Source: Alphaproteobacteria bacterium
GTDB taxonomy: Bacteria; Pseudomonadota; Alphaproteobacteria; Rickettsiales; RI-342
NCBI GenBank assembly: GCA_020851915.1
Contig: JADZBT010000058.1
Span: forward strand, 1 to 21,693
Length of the DNA stretch: 21,693 nucleotides
Direction: 5' to 3'
The position numbers were made by a program, and so were the translations under genes. The notes below the pieces were generated by a model. It was not told where the DNA came from. It ran no database searches and saw only the letters and a program-made list of their open reading frames with translations. Below, piece by piece: positions 15,074-21,693 of the stretch. Positions within the stretch are counted from its first letter, which is position 1. The number at the start of each line of letters is the position of its first letter.

Positions 15074-15149
15074 TGTCATCCCCGCGCATGCGGGGATCTC
15101 AGGCCAAGAGCGTGTGGCCTGAGATCCCGGGACTCCGCCCGGGATGACA
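15074..15149. repeat. Palindromic repeat filling the ratA/lpdA convergent gap
   Basis: TGTCATCCC (15074-15082) pairs with GGGATGACA (15141-15149). Inside, GGGATCTCAGGCC (15093-15105) pairs perfectly with GGCCTGAGATCCC (15116-15128) around a ten-base loop. Each arm can also fold alone (CCCCGC-GCAT-GCGGGG and CCCGGG-actccg-CCCGGG), giving a cruciform-like element. It occupies 76 of the 79 bases between the two stop codons, so it probably also acts as a bidirectional transcription stop. Confidence 0.85.
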
Positions 15150-15152
15150 AAA

Positions 15153-16553
15153 TTACATATGTATCACTCTGCCATACGCATCGAGCACTGACTCGTGCAT
15201 CATCTCCGACAACGTCGGATGCGGGAATACGGTGTGCATCAATTCCGCCTCGGTGAGCTCGCCCGCACGCGCGATGGCGAAACCCTGCACCAGCTCCGTC
15301 ACTTCCGCGCCCACCAGATGCGCGCCCAGCAACTCGCCGGTATCGGCGTCGAACACCGTCTTGATAAGCCCCTCCGGTTCGCCCAGCGCGATGGCCTTGC
15401 CGTTGCCCATGAAGGGGAACCGGCCCACCTTTACCTTGTGTCCCTTCTCCTTGGCCTTGGCCTCGGTGAGGCCAACGCTGGCCACCTGCGGCGTGCAATA
15501 GGTGCAGCCGGGGATGTTCTGCGTATCCAGCGGATGCACGCCTGCGACGCCTGCGATCTTCTCCACACAGATGACGCCCTCATGGCTGGCCTTATGCGCG
15601 AGCCACGGCGCGCCCGCGAGGTCGCCGATGGCATAGACCCCCTTCTCGCCCGTCTGGAGCCATTCATCGACCACCACATGGGTCTTCTCCACCTTCACCT
15701 TCGTGCCTTCCAGCCCGAGGTTCTCGGTATTGCCCACGATGCCCACCGCCATGATGACGCGGTCGACGGTGATTTCCTCTTTCTTGCCCTTGCTCTCCAG
15801 CGTGGCGGTCACACTGTCCTTGCCCTTCTTGAGGGCAGTAACGGTCGTCGCGGTACGCACCTTCATGCCCTGCTTATCGAACGCCTTATGCGCGAATTTT
15901 GAGATGTCCTCATCCTCCACCGGCAGCACGCGGTCCAGCACTTCCACCACGGTCACGTCTGCGCCCAGCGCGTTATAGAAACTCGCAAACTCAATGCCGA
16001 TAGCCCCCGAACCCACCACCAGCAGCTTCTTGGGCATCATGTCGGGCAGCATGGCCTCCTTGTACGACCAGATGAGCTTGCCGTCGCTCTCCAGACCCGG
16101 AATCTGCCGTGCACGCGCGCCAGTGGCAAGGATGATATGCTTGCCTTCCAGCTCGGCGATGCGTTTATCGCCCTGCTTCACCAGCACCTTGCCCTTGCCG
16201 TTTAGCTTGCCGTGCCCGTCGAACACCGCGACCTTGTTCTTCTTCAGCAGATGCGTCACGCCCTTGGTGAGCTGCGCCGACACATCGCGGGAACGCTGCA
16301 CGATCTTCTTGAGGTCGATCTTCACATCCTTCACCGAAAGACCAAAATTCTCGGCATGTTTAATAAGCTGATATACCTCCGACGAGCGCAGCAGCGCCTT
16401 GGTGGGGATGCAGCCCCAGTTGAGGCAGATGCCGCCCAGATGCTCGCGCTCCACCAGCGCGGTCTTGAGGCCCAGCTGCGCGGCGCGGATGGCCGTCACA
16501 TACCCTCCCGGCCCGCCGCCCACGATCACCACGTCAAAATTCGTATCCGTCAT
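15153..16553 (-). CDS. lpdA: Dihydrolipoamide dehydrogenase (E3)
   Basis: E3 reoxidises the dihydrolipoyl groups of 2-oxoacid dehydrogenases and passes electrons through FAD to NAD. The 466-residue protein shows the FAD motif VVIVGGGPGGY (8-18), the redox disulfide Cys43/Cys48 in GGICLNWGCIPTKALL, and the NAD fold LLVVGSGAIGIEFASFY. The second FAD segment is YAIGDLAG, and the C-terminal catalytic pair His445/Glu450 lies in HPTLSE. The start at 16553 is preferred over the in-frame ATG at 16565 because GGAG lies six bases before it and the ATG overlaps the stop of the upstream small gene (TGATG). It is the last gene of the pyruvate dehydrogenase operon, so it most likely serves that complex. 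Confidence 0.96.
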   Translation of the reverse strand: MTDTNFDVVIVGGGPGGYVTAIRAAQLGLKTALVEREHLGGICLNWGCIPTKALLRSSEVYQLIKHAENFGLSVKDVKIDLKKIVQRSRDVSAQLTKGVTHLLKKNKVAVFDGHGKLNGKGKVLVKQGDKRIAELEGKHIILATGARARQIPGLESDGKLIWSYKEAMLPDMMPKKLLVVGSGAIGIEFASFYNALGADVTVVEVLDRVLPVEDEDISKFAHKAFDKQGMKVRTATTVTALKKGKDSVTATLESKGKKEEITVDRVIMAVGIVGNTENLGLEGTKVKVEKTHVVVDEWLQTGEKGVYAIGDLAGAPWLAHKASHEGVICVEKIAGVAGVHPLDTQNIPGCTYCTPQVASVGLTEAKAKEKGHKVKVGRFPFMGNGKAIALGEPEGLIKTVFDADTGELLGAHLVGAEVTELVQGFAIARAGELTEAELMHTVFPHPTLSEMMHESVLDAYGRVIHM

Positions 16554-16795
16554 CAGAATCTCCATAATTTTTTGATACGCCAGAGCCAGTATTCCATCTC
16601 ATTGACGTTCAGTTTCAAGCACAAGGTGACCACGATGGCAAGCGCCACCCAGAAGAACATGCGGTCAAATTTTTTCTCGCCGCCACCGCTGACGCGGAAA
16701 TACCCTTGCGACGATTTCCACGCGACGCCCAGAAACCCCATCACAAAGAGTGTGACAACGACGATCAGCAGGTCATCGGCGCTCAGCGTTCGCAT
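16553..16795 (-). CDS. Small two-helix membrane protein within the pdh operon
   Basis: I do not recognise this 80-residue protein. It has two clear hydrophobic helices, about residues 8-25 (DLLIVVVTLFVMGFLGVA) and 46-62 (MFFWVALAIVVTLCLKL). Between them is a basic, Gly-rich hydrophilic loop (SSQGYFRVSGGGEKKFDR), and the tail is aromatic and basic (YWLWRIKKLWRF). The ATG is five bases after the pdhC stop, and its TGA overlaps the lpdA ATG by one base, so it is embedded in a translationally coupled order. That context, its sensible composition and clean ends support a real gene. No catalytic residues are apparent. Positive charges next to both helices suggest membrane insertion; topology was not computed. 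Confidence 0.75.
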   Translation of the reverse strand: MRTLSADDLLIVVVTLFVMGFLGVAWKSSQGYFRVSGGGEKKFDRMFFWVALAIVVTLCLKLNVNEMEYWLWRIKKLWRF

Positions 16796-16800
16796 CGCGG

Positions 16801-18111
16801 TTATACAAGCATGGTCACGGGAGCTTCGATATAACGCTTGAAGGCAGCCAGGAAGTTAGCGCCCACCGCGCCGTCCACCACGCGGTGGTCAGAGGAGAGC
16901 GTCACGGTCATCACCTGCGATACGGCGAACTCGCCGTCCTTCACCACCACGCGCTCCTCGCCCGTGCCGATGGCCAGTATCGCGCTCTGCGGCGGGTTGA
17001 TGATGGCGTTGAAATGCTTGATGCCATACATGCCGAGATTGGAGATGCTGAACCCGCCGCCCTGGAATTCCTCCGGCTGGAGCTTGCCCGCGCGCGCCTT
17101 GGCGGCGAGAGTTTTCATCTCGCCGGAGATGGTCGGCAGGTCTTTCTGGTCGGCGTTGCGAACGATGGGAGTGATAAGCCCGCCGTCGATGGCCACCGCC
17201 ACCGACACGTCCACGTTGTTGTAGCGCAGGATGGCTTCATCCGTCCAGGTGGCGTTGGCCTCCGGAACCTTACGCAACGCCATCGCCACCGCCTTGATGA
17301 TGAAATCATTCACCGACAGCTTGTAACGCGGCGGGTTGCCCTCTCCCGTATCCGCCGCCGCCTCATTCAGATGCTCACGAGCCTCCAGCAAGGCATCCAG
17401 CTCACAATCGATGGTGAGATAGAAATGCGGTACATACTGCTTGGATTCCAGCAGGCGCTTGGCAATGACCTTACGCATGTTGTTATTCGGAACCGCGCTG
17501 TATTCCACCGGATTACGCATCACCACGCCACGGCTTCCGCCGCCTGCGGGTGCATGCTCCACGTCATGGCGCACGATGCGGCCTTTCGGGCCGGATCCCT
17601 TCACCATCCGCAGATCCACGCCCTTCTGTGCCGCTACACGCTTGGCCAGCGGGCTGGCGAACACCCGTCCGCCACCACTGCTTGCTGCCATGGGAGCCGC
17701 CACCGGCATCGCCACGGGCGCAGCCGGAACGAACACCGGCGCGGGCGCGAGCGCCTTCGGCGCGGCCTGAGCCACCGGCGCAGCGGCAGCTACCGCTTCC
17801 ACTTTCTTTTCCGCCACCGGAGCAGCAGCCGCTTTGGGCTTGTAGCTATCAAGCGCCTTCTTGTCCTCGCCCTCTTCGAGCAGCAGCGCGATGACGCTGT
17901 TCACCGCGACGGCCTGTGTCCCCTCCTGCACCATGATCTTGCCGATGACACCCTCGTCCACCGCCTCCACTTCCATGGTGGCCTTGTCGGTCTCGATCTC
18001 GGCGATGATGTCACCGGACTTCACCTTGTCGCCTTCCTTCTTCACCCATTTGGCGAGGTTTCCCTCGGTCATGGTGGGCGACAATGCGGGCATGAGGATT
18101 TCGATGGGCAT
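16801..18111 (-). CDS. pdhC: Pyruvate dehydrogenase E2, dihydrolipoamide acetyltransferase
   Basis: E2 forms the core of the pyruvate dehydrogenase complex and transfers the acetyl group from lipoamide to coenzyme A. The 436-residue protein has one N-terminal lipoyl domain (about 1-80) with lipoylated Lys43 in ETDKATM. An Ala/Pro-rich linker covers about 93-145. The E1/E3-binding domain (about 150-185, FASPLAKRVAAQKGVDLR) is followed by the acyltransferase domain ending in SSDHRVVDGAVGANF, with catalytic His409 and Asp413. The opening MPALSPTMTEGNLAKW is the usual pyruvate dehydrogenase type rather than the oxoglutarate type. AAGGA lies about ten bases upstream of the ATG. A hairpin separates it from pdhB. 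Confidence 0.96.
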   Translation of the reverse strand: MPIEILMPALSPTMTEGNLAKWVKKEGDKVKSGDIIAEIETDKATMEVEAVDEGVIGKIMVQEGTQAVAVNSVIALLLEEGEDKKALDSYKPKAAAAPVAEKKVEAVAAAAPVAQAAPKALAPAPVFVPAAPVAMPVAAPMAASSGGGRVFASPLAKRVAAQKGVDLRMVKGSGPKGRIVRHDVEHAPAGGGSRGVVMRNPVEYSAVPNNNMRKVIAKRLLESKQYVPHFYLTIDCELDALLEAREHLNEAAADTGEGNPPRYKLSVNDFIIKAVAMALRKVPEANATWTDEAILRYNNVDVSVAVAIDGGLITPIVRNADQKDLPTISGEMKTLAAKARAGKLQPEEFQGGGFSISNLGMYGIKHFNAIINPPQSAILAIGTGEERVVVKDGEFAVSQVMTVTLSSDHRVVDGAVGANFLAAFKRYIEAPVTMLV

Positions 18112-18128
18112 GAGCTTATTTCCTTACA

Positions 18129-18151
18129 AAAGAAAAGGCCGCTACGCGGCC
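18129..18151 (-). terminator. Hairpin with U-run at the pdhB/pdhC junction, possible attenuator
   Basis: On the minus strand GGCCGC and GCGGCC pair around a GTA loop (18137-18151), followed at once by TTTTCTTTT. The pdhB stop codon lies within the loop region, so ribosomes finishing pdhB would cover the 5' half of the stem. The structure has terminator form but sits inside an operon. Partial termination, or an RNA end that sets the ratio of E1 to E2, is possible. Confidence 0.55.
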
Positions 18152-19134
18152 TGTTTTTTATATGTGACTTCCTGAGCGGCCTCGACGATATCCGCCGCCT
18201 GCGCCAGCGCCAGTGCTTCGAGATTCGCGGCGTAGGGCAGCGGGATGTCCTTGCCCGTCACACGCACCACCGGCGCGTCGAGATGATCGAACGCCTCTTC
18301 CATGATGCGTGCGGAGATCTCGGAACCGATGCCATGCTGCGGCCAGTTCTCTTCGGCGGTGATGACGCGGTTGGTCTTTTTCACCGAGGTCAGCACCGTA
18401 TCCATATCGAGCGGGCGGATGGTTCGCAGGTCGACGACCTCGGCCTGAATGCCCTGCTTGGCAAGTTCATCCGCCGCCTGAAGCGCCTTGCCTACCATGA
18501 TGGAGAAGGCCACGATGGTGACGTCCGAACCTTCACGCACCACGGCTGCCTTGCCGATGGGCACGAGGTGGTCATCGCCCTCCGGTACTTCGAACTTCTG
18601 TCCGTAGAGCAGCTCATTCTCAAGGAATATCACCGGGTTCGGGTCACGGATGGCGGATTTCAGCAGTCCCTTGGCATCGGCCGCCGAATAGGGCGCTATC
18701 ACCTTCAACCCCGGCACATGGCCGTACCACGCCGCATAGCACTGCGAATGCTGCGCGCCCACGCGCGACGCCGCACCGTTCGGGCCACGGAACACGATCG
18801 GGCAGCGCACCTGCCCGCCGGACATGTAGTTGGTTTTCGCCGCAGAATTTATAATCTGGTCAATGGCTTGCATCGCGAAGTTAAAGGTCATAAACTCCAC
18901 GATGGGACGGAGTCCCGACATCGCCGCACCCACGCCCAGACCAGCGAATCCATGCTCGGTGATGGGGGTGTCGATCACGCGCTTCGCGCCGAATTCATCG
19001 AGCAACCCCTGCGTCACCTTATAGGCGCCCTGATACTCGGCCACTTCCTCGCCCATGACGAATACGTCCTTATCGCGGCGCATTTCCTCGGCCATCGCAT
19101 CCCTGAGGGCTTCTCGTACGGTCAGTAGCGGCAT
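18142..19134 (-). CDS. pdhB: Pyruvate dehydrogenase E1 component, beta subunit
   Basis: With PdhA it forms the thiamine diphosphate-dependent E1 that decarboxylates pyruvate and acetylates the E2 lipoyl group. The 330-residue protein begins directly with the transketolase-like fold: LTVREALRDAMAEEM (4-18) and VFVMGEEVAEYQGAYKVTQG (25-44). The next block, DTPITEHGFAGLGVGAAMSG, contains the conserved glutamate region of the cofactor site. The C-terminal part has the usual swivelling domain. It lacks the extra N-terminal lipoyl domain found on PdhB of many alphaproteobacteria. AGGAG six bases before the ATG overlaps the pdhA stop three bases upstream. Confidence 0.96.
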   Translation of the reverse strand: MPLLTVREALRDAMAEEMRRDKDVFVMGEEVAEYQGAYKVTQGLLDEFGAKRVIDTPITEHGFAGLGVGAAMSGLRPIVEFMTFNFAMQAIDQIINSAAKTNYMSGGQVRCPIVFRGPNGAASRVGAQHSQCYAAWYGHVPGLKVIAPYSAADAKGLLKSAIRDPNPVIFLENELLYGQKFEVPEGDDHLVPIGKAAVVREGSDVTIVAFSIMVGKALQAADELAKQGIQAEVVDLRTIRPLDMDTVLTSVKKTNRVITAEENWPQHGIGSEISARIMEEAFDHLDAPVVRVTGKDIPLPYAANLEALALAQAADIVEAAQEVTYKKQAA

Positions 19135-19137
19135 GGG

Positions 19138-20163
19138 TTACTCCTGCGTATAAATGTCGGTGAAGAGCTCCGACACATCGGGTTCCGGGGTTTCCTTGGC
19201 GAACTCGGCGGCTTCGTTCATCAGGTCTTTTATTTCCTTATCCATCGCCTTAAGTTCATCGTCTTTTACGTTGGTTTCTTTGAGAATATAGTCGCGCAGC
19301 CCGTTGATGGCATCGCGATGCTCCTTGACGTTCTCCACCTCTTCCTTGCTGCGGTATTTGGCCGGATCGGACATCGAGTGGCCGCGATAGCGATAGGTCT
19401 TCATCTCCATCACCATCGGCCCCTTGCCGGAGCGTACATAGGCCACCACCTCGTCGGCGGCTTCTTTCACCTTCAGCACGTCCATACCATCCACCTGCAC
19501 GCCGGTGATGCCGAACGCCTCGCCACGGCGATAGAGCTCCGTCGTCGAGCTGCTGCGCTTGACCGACGTGCCCATGGCGTATTCGTTGTTCTCGATAATA
19601 AAAATGACCGGCAGTTTCCACAGCGCGGCCATATTGAAAGACTCATAGACTTGCCCCTGATTCACGGCCCCGTCCCCGAAATAGCTGAGGGTGATGTCGT
19701 CAGTCCCCCGGTATTTCTGGGCGAAGGCCAGTCCCGCCCCCAGCGGCACGGAGGCGCCGACGATGCCATGCCCTCCGTAAAATTTGTTCTTGGTATCGAA
19801 CATATGCATGGAACCGCCTTTGCCTTTGGAGCAGCCTGCCGCTCGACCGGTCAGTTCCGCCATGATCTCCTTGGGATCCATGCCGCAGGCCACCAGATGG
19901 CCGTGATCGCGGTAGGTGGTTATGACTGCGTCGCCCGGACGGGTTGCCGCTTTCATGCCGGTCACAACCGCTTCCTGTCCGATGTACAGATGACAGAATC
20001 CGCCGATAAGCCCCATGCCATAGAGCTGGCCGGCCTTTTCTTCAAACCGGCGCACCATCAGCATGTCGCGGTAATACTGGAGCAGCTCTTTTTTGGAATA
20101 GGTTCGTTTTCCGCTGTCCACTGCTTTCAATGCCTCTTTTGGGTTCTGGGCTGCTTTTGCCAT
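19138..20163 (-). CDS. pdhA: Pyruvate dehydrogenase E1 component, alpha subunit
   Basis: The alpha subunit binds thiamine diphosphate and pyruvate in the E1 heterotetramer. The 341-residue protein has MLMVRRFEEKAGQLYGMG (34-51), GFCHLYIGQEAV (55-66), TTYRDHGH (82-89) and GGHGIVGASVPLGAG (130-144). The thiamine diphosphate motif runs from GDGAVNQG (163-170) to the asparagines of IIENN (189-193). TYRYRGHSMSDPAKYR contains the loop that is phosphorylated in mitochondrial homologues. The ATG at 20163 is chosen because GAGG lies six bases upstream; an in-frame GTG at 20175 would add only four residues. It heads the operon pdhA-pdhB-pdhC-small gene-lpdA. Confidence 0.96.
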   Translation of the reverse strand: MAKAAQNPKEALKAVDSGKRTYSKKELLQYYRDMLMVRRFEEKAGQLYGMGLIGGFCHLYIGQEAVVTGMKAATRPGDAVITTYRDHGHLVACGMDPKEIMAELTGRAAGCSKGKGGSMHMFDTKNKFYGGHGIVGASVPLGAGLAFAQKYRGTDDITLSYFGDGAVNQGQVYESFNMAALWKLPVIFIIENNEYAMGTSVKRSSSTTELYRRGEAFGITGVQVDGMDVLKVKEAADEVVAYVRSGKGPMVMEMKTYRYRGHSMSDPAKYRSKEEVENVKEHRDAINGLRDYILKETNVKDDELKAMDKEIKDLMNEAAEFAKETPEPDVSELFTDIYTQE

Positions 20164-20190
20164 GCAATACCTCACGTTTTAAGCGGCGTC

Positions 20191-20219
20191 AGCATAGTGA
20201 TAAGCGCCTCCAAGAGCAA
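20191..20219 (-). promoter_or_regulatory. Possible promoter of the pdh operon
   Basis: On the minus strand TTGCTC (20214-20219) and TATGCT (20191-20196) are spaced 17 nt, with transcription expected near 20184, about 20 nt before the pdhA ATG. It lies in the 142-base gap between divergent pdhA and the HPr gene. I see no convincing operator palindrome in that gap. Confidence 0.45.
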
Positions 20220-20305
20220 GCGAAACCCTACATTGCAGTGCAGCGTATTTCTGCCCCATTTACAGGATGGACAATCGCGCCCCGGTCTTTTATTTTGGCG
20301 GGCTT

Positions 20306-20590
20306 ATGAAAGAGACCGTCACCATCGTAAATCGCCTTGGATTGCACGCACGCGCGGCGGCCAAGTTCGACAAGACCGCCCAGCAATTCGACGCGCAGGT
20401 GCTGGTTTCCCGCCCGGACGGCGGGGCCAGCGGGGATCAGTCCGTGACCGGAACCTCCATCCTCGGCCTGATGATGCTGGCCGCCGAACCCGGCACGCAG
20501 ATAGAGATCGCCGCCAGCGGAACCCAGGCCAACGAGGTGCTGGAAGCCCTGAAGCAGCTTATCGCCGATAAATTCGGCGAGGGGGAATAA
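20306..20590 (+). CDS. ptsH: HPr family phosphocarrier protein
   Basis: HPr carries phosphate from enzyme I to EIIA proteins. In alphaproteobacteria that lack sugar permeases it mostly serves the regulatory PTS-Ntr branch. The 94-residue protein has NRLGLHARAAAKFD with phosphorylated His14, and VTGTSILGLMMLAA, where Ser51 corresponds to the regulatory serine targeted by HPr kinase. Length is typical. The ATG at 20306 is used because GLHARA is at the normal distance and GGCGGG lies just before it; the frame extends 13 codons further upstream without similarity. No enzyme I, EIIA or HPr kinase gene is in the window. It diverges from pdhA and ends at a palindromic repeat. Confidence 0.93.
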   Translation: MKETVTIVNRLGLHARAAAKFDKTAQQFDAQVLVSRPDGGASGDQSVTGTSILGLMMLAAEPGTQIEIAASGTQANEVLEALKQLIADKFGEGE

Positions 20591-20595
20591 AAATT

Positions 20596-20677
20596 TGCCA
20601 TCCCGGCGAAGGCCGGGATCTTATGTCACCAATTACTCACCCGGAAAGATAAGATTCCGGCCTTCGCCGGAATGACA
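20596..20677. repeat. Palindromic repeat filling the HPr/trpE convergent gap
   Basis: Two 29-nt arms (20596-20624 and 20649-20677) pair at 26 of 29 positions around a 24-nt loop. The arms contain GGCGAAGGCCGG-type self-complementary cores and read TGYCATYCCGGCGAAGG from the outside in. The outer ends resemble those of the element at 15074-15149 (TGTCATCCC...), so both probably belong to one family. It fills 82 of the 90 bases between two convergent stop codons and probably doubles as a transcription stop. Confidence 0.85.
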
Positions 20678-20680
20678 GGT

Positions 20681-21693
20681 TCAGAAATTCCCGGCGAATT
20701 CCGCAGCGCGCATCACGGCCTTGGCCTTGTTGCAACTTTCCTGATATTCGGCTTCCGGGTCGCTATCCGCTACCACGCCACCGCCCGCCTGCACATAGAT
20801 CCGGCCATCCTTGATGAGCGCGGTACGCAGCGCGATACAGGTATCCATGCTGCCGTTGGCCGAGAAATAGCCGATGCACCCGGCATAGAACTTGCGCTTG
20901 GTCTTCTCCAGCTCGTCGATGATCTCCATGGCGCGTATCTTCGGCGCGCCACTGACGGTTCCAGCGGGGAACCCGGCCTTCAGCGCATCCAGCGCATCAT
21001 AATCCGGGTTGAGGTCGCCTTCGACGTTGGAAACAATATGCATCACATGGGAATAGCGCTCGACCACCATCCGCTCCGTCACGCGTACCGAGCCTATCTT
21101 GGCGACGCGACCCACATCGTTGCGCCCCAGATCCAGCAGCATCAGGTGCTCGGCCACCTCCTTGGGGTCGGCCAGCAGATCCTCTTCCAGCTCCTTGTCC
21201 TCCTGCGGGGTCGCACCGCGCTTGCGGGTTCCTGCGATCGGGCGGATGGTCACCAGCCCATCGCGCAGCCGCACCAGTATCTCCGGGCTGGACGCCACGA
21301 TGCTCCAGTCACCGAAATGGAGGTACACCAGAAACGGCGACGGATTGAGATGCCGCAACGAGCGATACAATGCAAACGGCGCATAGGAAAACGGTGCGGA
21401 AAAGCGCTGCGACGGGACCACCTGAAAGATGTCGCCCGCCCGGATATACTCCTTCGCCTTCGCCACCATCGCGTGATATTCCTCGCGCGTGGTATTGGAC
21501 GTGAACGCTATTGGATGCGGCGCATCGGTGCGCGCACGGCGGGCAGCGTCGATGGGTTGGCCCAGCTTATCGCACACAGACTCAATTCGCAGCTTGGCGC
21601 TCGCATAGGCCGCACCCGCATTACCCCCCGCTTGCGGGCGCACGGGGGTCACGATGAACATCACGTCCGCCACCGCGTCGAATATCACCATCA
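20681..21693 (-). CDS. trpE: Anthranilate synthase component I, 5' end outside window
   Basis: TrpE makes anthranilate from chorismate with ammonia supplied by TrpG, the first committed step of tryptophan synthesis. The visible 337 residues are the C-terminal chorismate-binding domain. They include AGDIFQVVPSQRF, typical of TrpE rather than PabB, then PIAGTRKRG, LLDLGRNDVGRV, SHVMHIVSNVEG, the signature FPAGTVSGAPKIRAMEII, and the closing GGGVVADSDPEAEYQE. The frame is open through the right edge, so the start and the N-terminal feedback-binding region (including any leader peptide or attenuator) are off the window. Its 3' end meets the palindromic repeat that separates it from the HPr gene. 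Confidence 0.95.
   Translation of the reverse strand, partial: MVIFDAVADVMFIVTPVRPQAGGNAGAAYASAKLRIESVCDKLGQPIDAARRARTDAPHPIAFTSNTTREEYHAMVAKAKEYIRAGDIFQVVPSQRFSAPFSYAPFALYRSLRHLNPSPFLVYLHFGDWSIVASSPEILVRLRDGLVTIRPIAGTRKRGATPQEDKELEEDLLADPKEVAEHLMLLDLGRNDVGRVAKIGSVRVTERMVVERYSHVMHIVSNVEGDLNPDYDALDALKAGFPAGTVSGAPKIRAMEIIDELEKTKRKFYAGCIGYFSANGSMDTCIALRTALIKDGRIYVQAGGGVVADSDPEAEYQESCNKAKAVMRAAEFAGNF

Noticed and set aside
16885..19128. Very long rightward open frame (747 codons) opposite pdhC and pdhB
   Set aside because: It is antisense to two well-supported genes, has a His/Arg-rich composition typical of GC-skewed shadow frames and matches no family.
1..21693. CRISPR array, rRNA genes or insertion sequences
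   Set aside because: No evenly spaced direct repeats, no rRNA segments and no transposase genes were seen; the only mobile-element gene is the serine recombinase at the left edge.

Overview
The window looks like a chromosomal segment of an alphaproteobacterium with moderately high GC. The main indicators are a fused ispD-ispF gene, a complex I NDUFS4-type accessory subunit, the dusB-ntrB pair, a pdhA-pdhB-pdhC-lpdA pyruvate dehydrogenase cluster and a RatA/Coq10 gene behind lipA. A DUF2610 protein, a family I associate with Rickettsiales and other deep-branching alphaproteobacteria, hints at such a lineage, but the genus cannot be read from the sequence.

Left edge (1-1530): the 3' part of a large serine recombinase gene runs into the 3' end of a tRNA-Leu(CAG) on the opposite strand. 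This looks like the end of an integrated element lying to the left; everything to the right reads as ordinary host chromosome. The tRNA has a near-consensus sigma70 promoter, and a bidirectional terminator separates it from a small membrane protein gene. 2148-5930: a rightward run of gst, queG, grxC and ggt, three of which concern glutathione. 5940-8179: a leftward three-gene set of an NDUFS4-like subunit, a DUF2610 protein and a 541-residue protein I do not recognise. 8231-9145: guaD and a DUF2170 (YjfI) gene. 9149-11268: dusB and ntrB leftward, without ntrC.

11355-15073: a rightward housekeeping run of ispDF (isoprenoid precursors), pgpA (phosphatidylglycerol), cinA-type amidohydrolase, lipA (lipoate) and ratA/coq10. 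15153-20163: the leftward pyruvate dehydrogenase operon pdhA-pdhB-pdhC, a small unrecognised two-helix membrane protein gene, and lpdA. LipA supplies the cofactor carried by PdhC, so the two convergent blocks are functionally linked. An HPr gene diverges from pdhA, and a partial trpE closes the window.

Three palindromic repeat elements occur. Two related ones fill the convergent gaps ratA/lpdA and HPr/trpE almost exactly. A third, C/G-rich one sits between ispDF and pgpA and appears to supply the start codon and first residues of pgpA. The points most worth a second look are the membrane protein embedded in the pyruvate dehydrogenase operon, the unknown 541-residue protein co-transcribed with a complex I subunit, the repeat-derived N-terminus of PgpA, and the serine recombinase whose tail is encoded antisense to a tRNA. 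I found no CRISPR array, defence island or other wholly new system.
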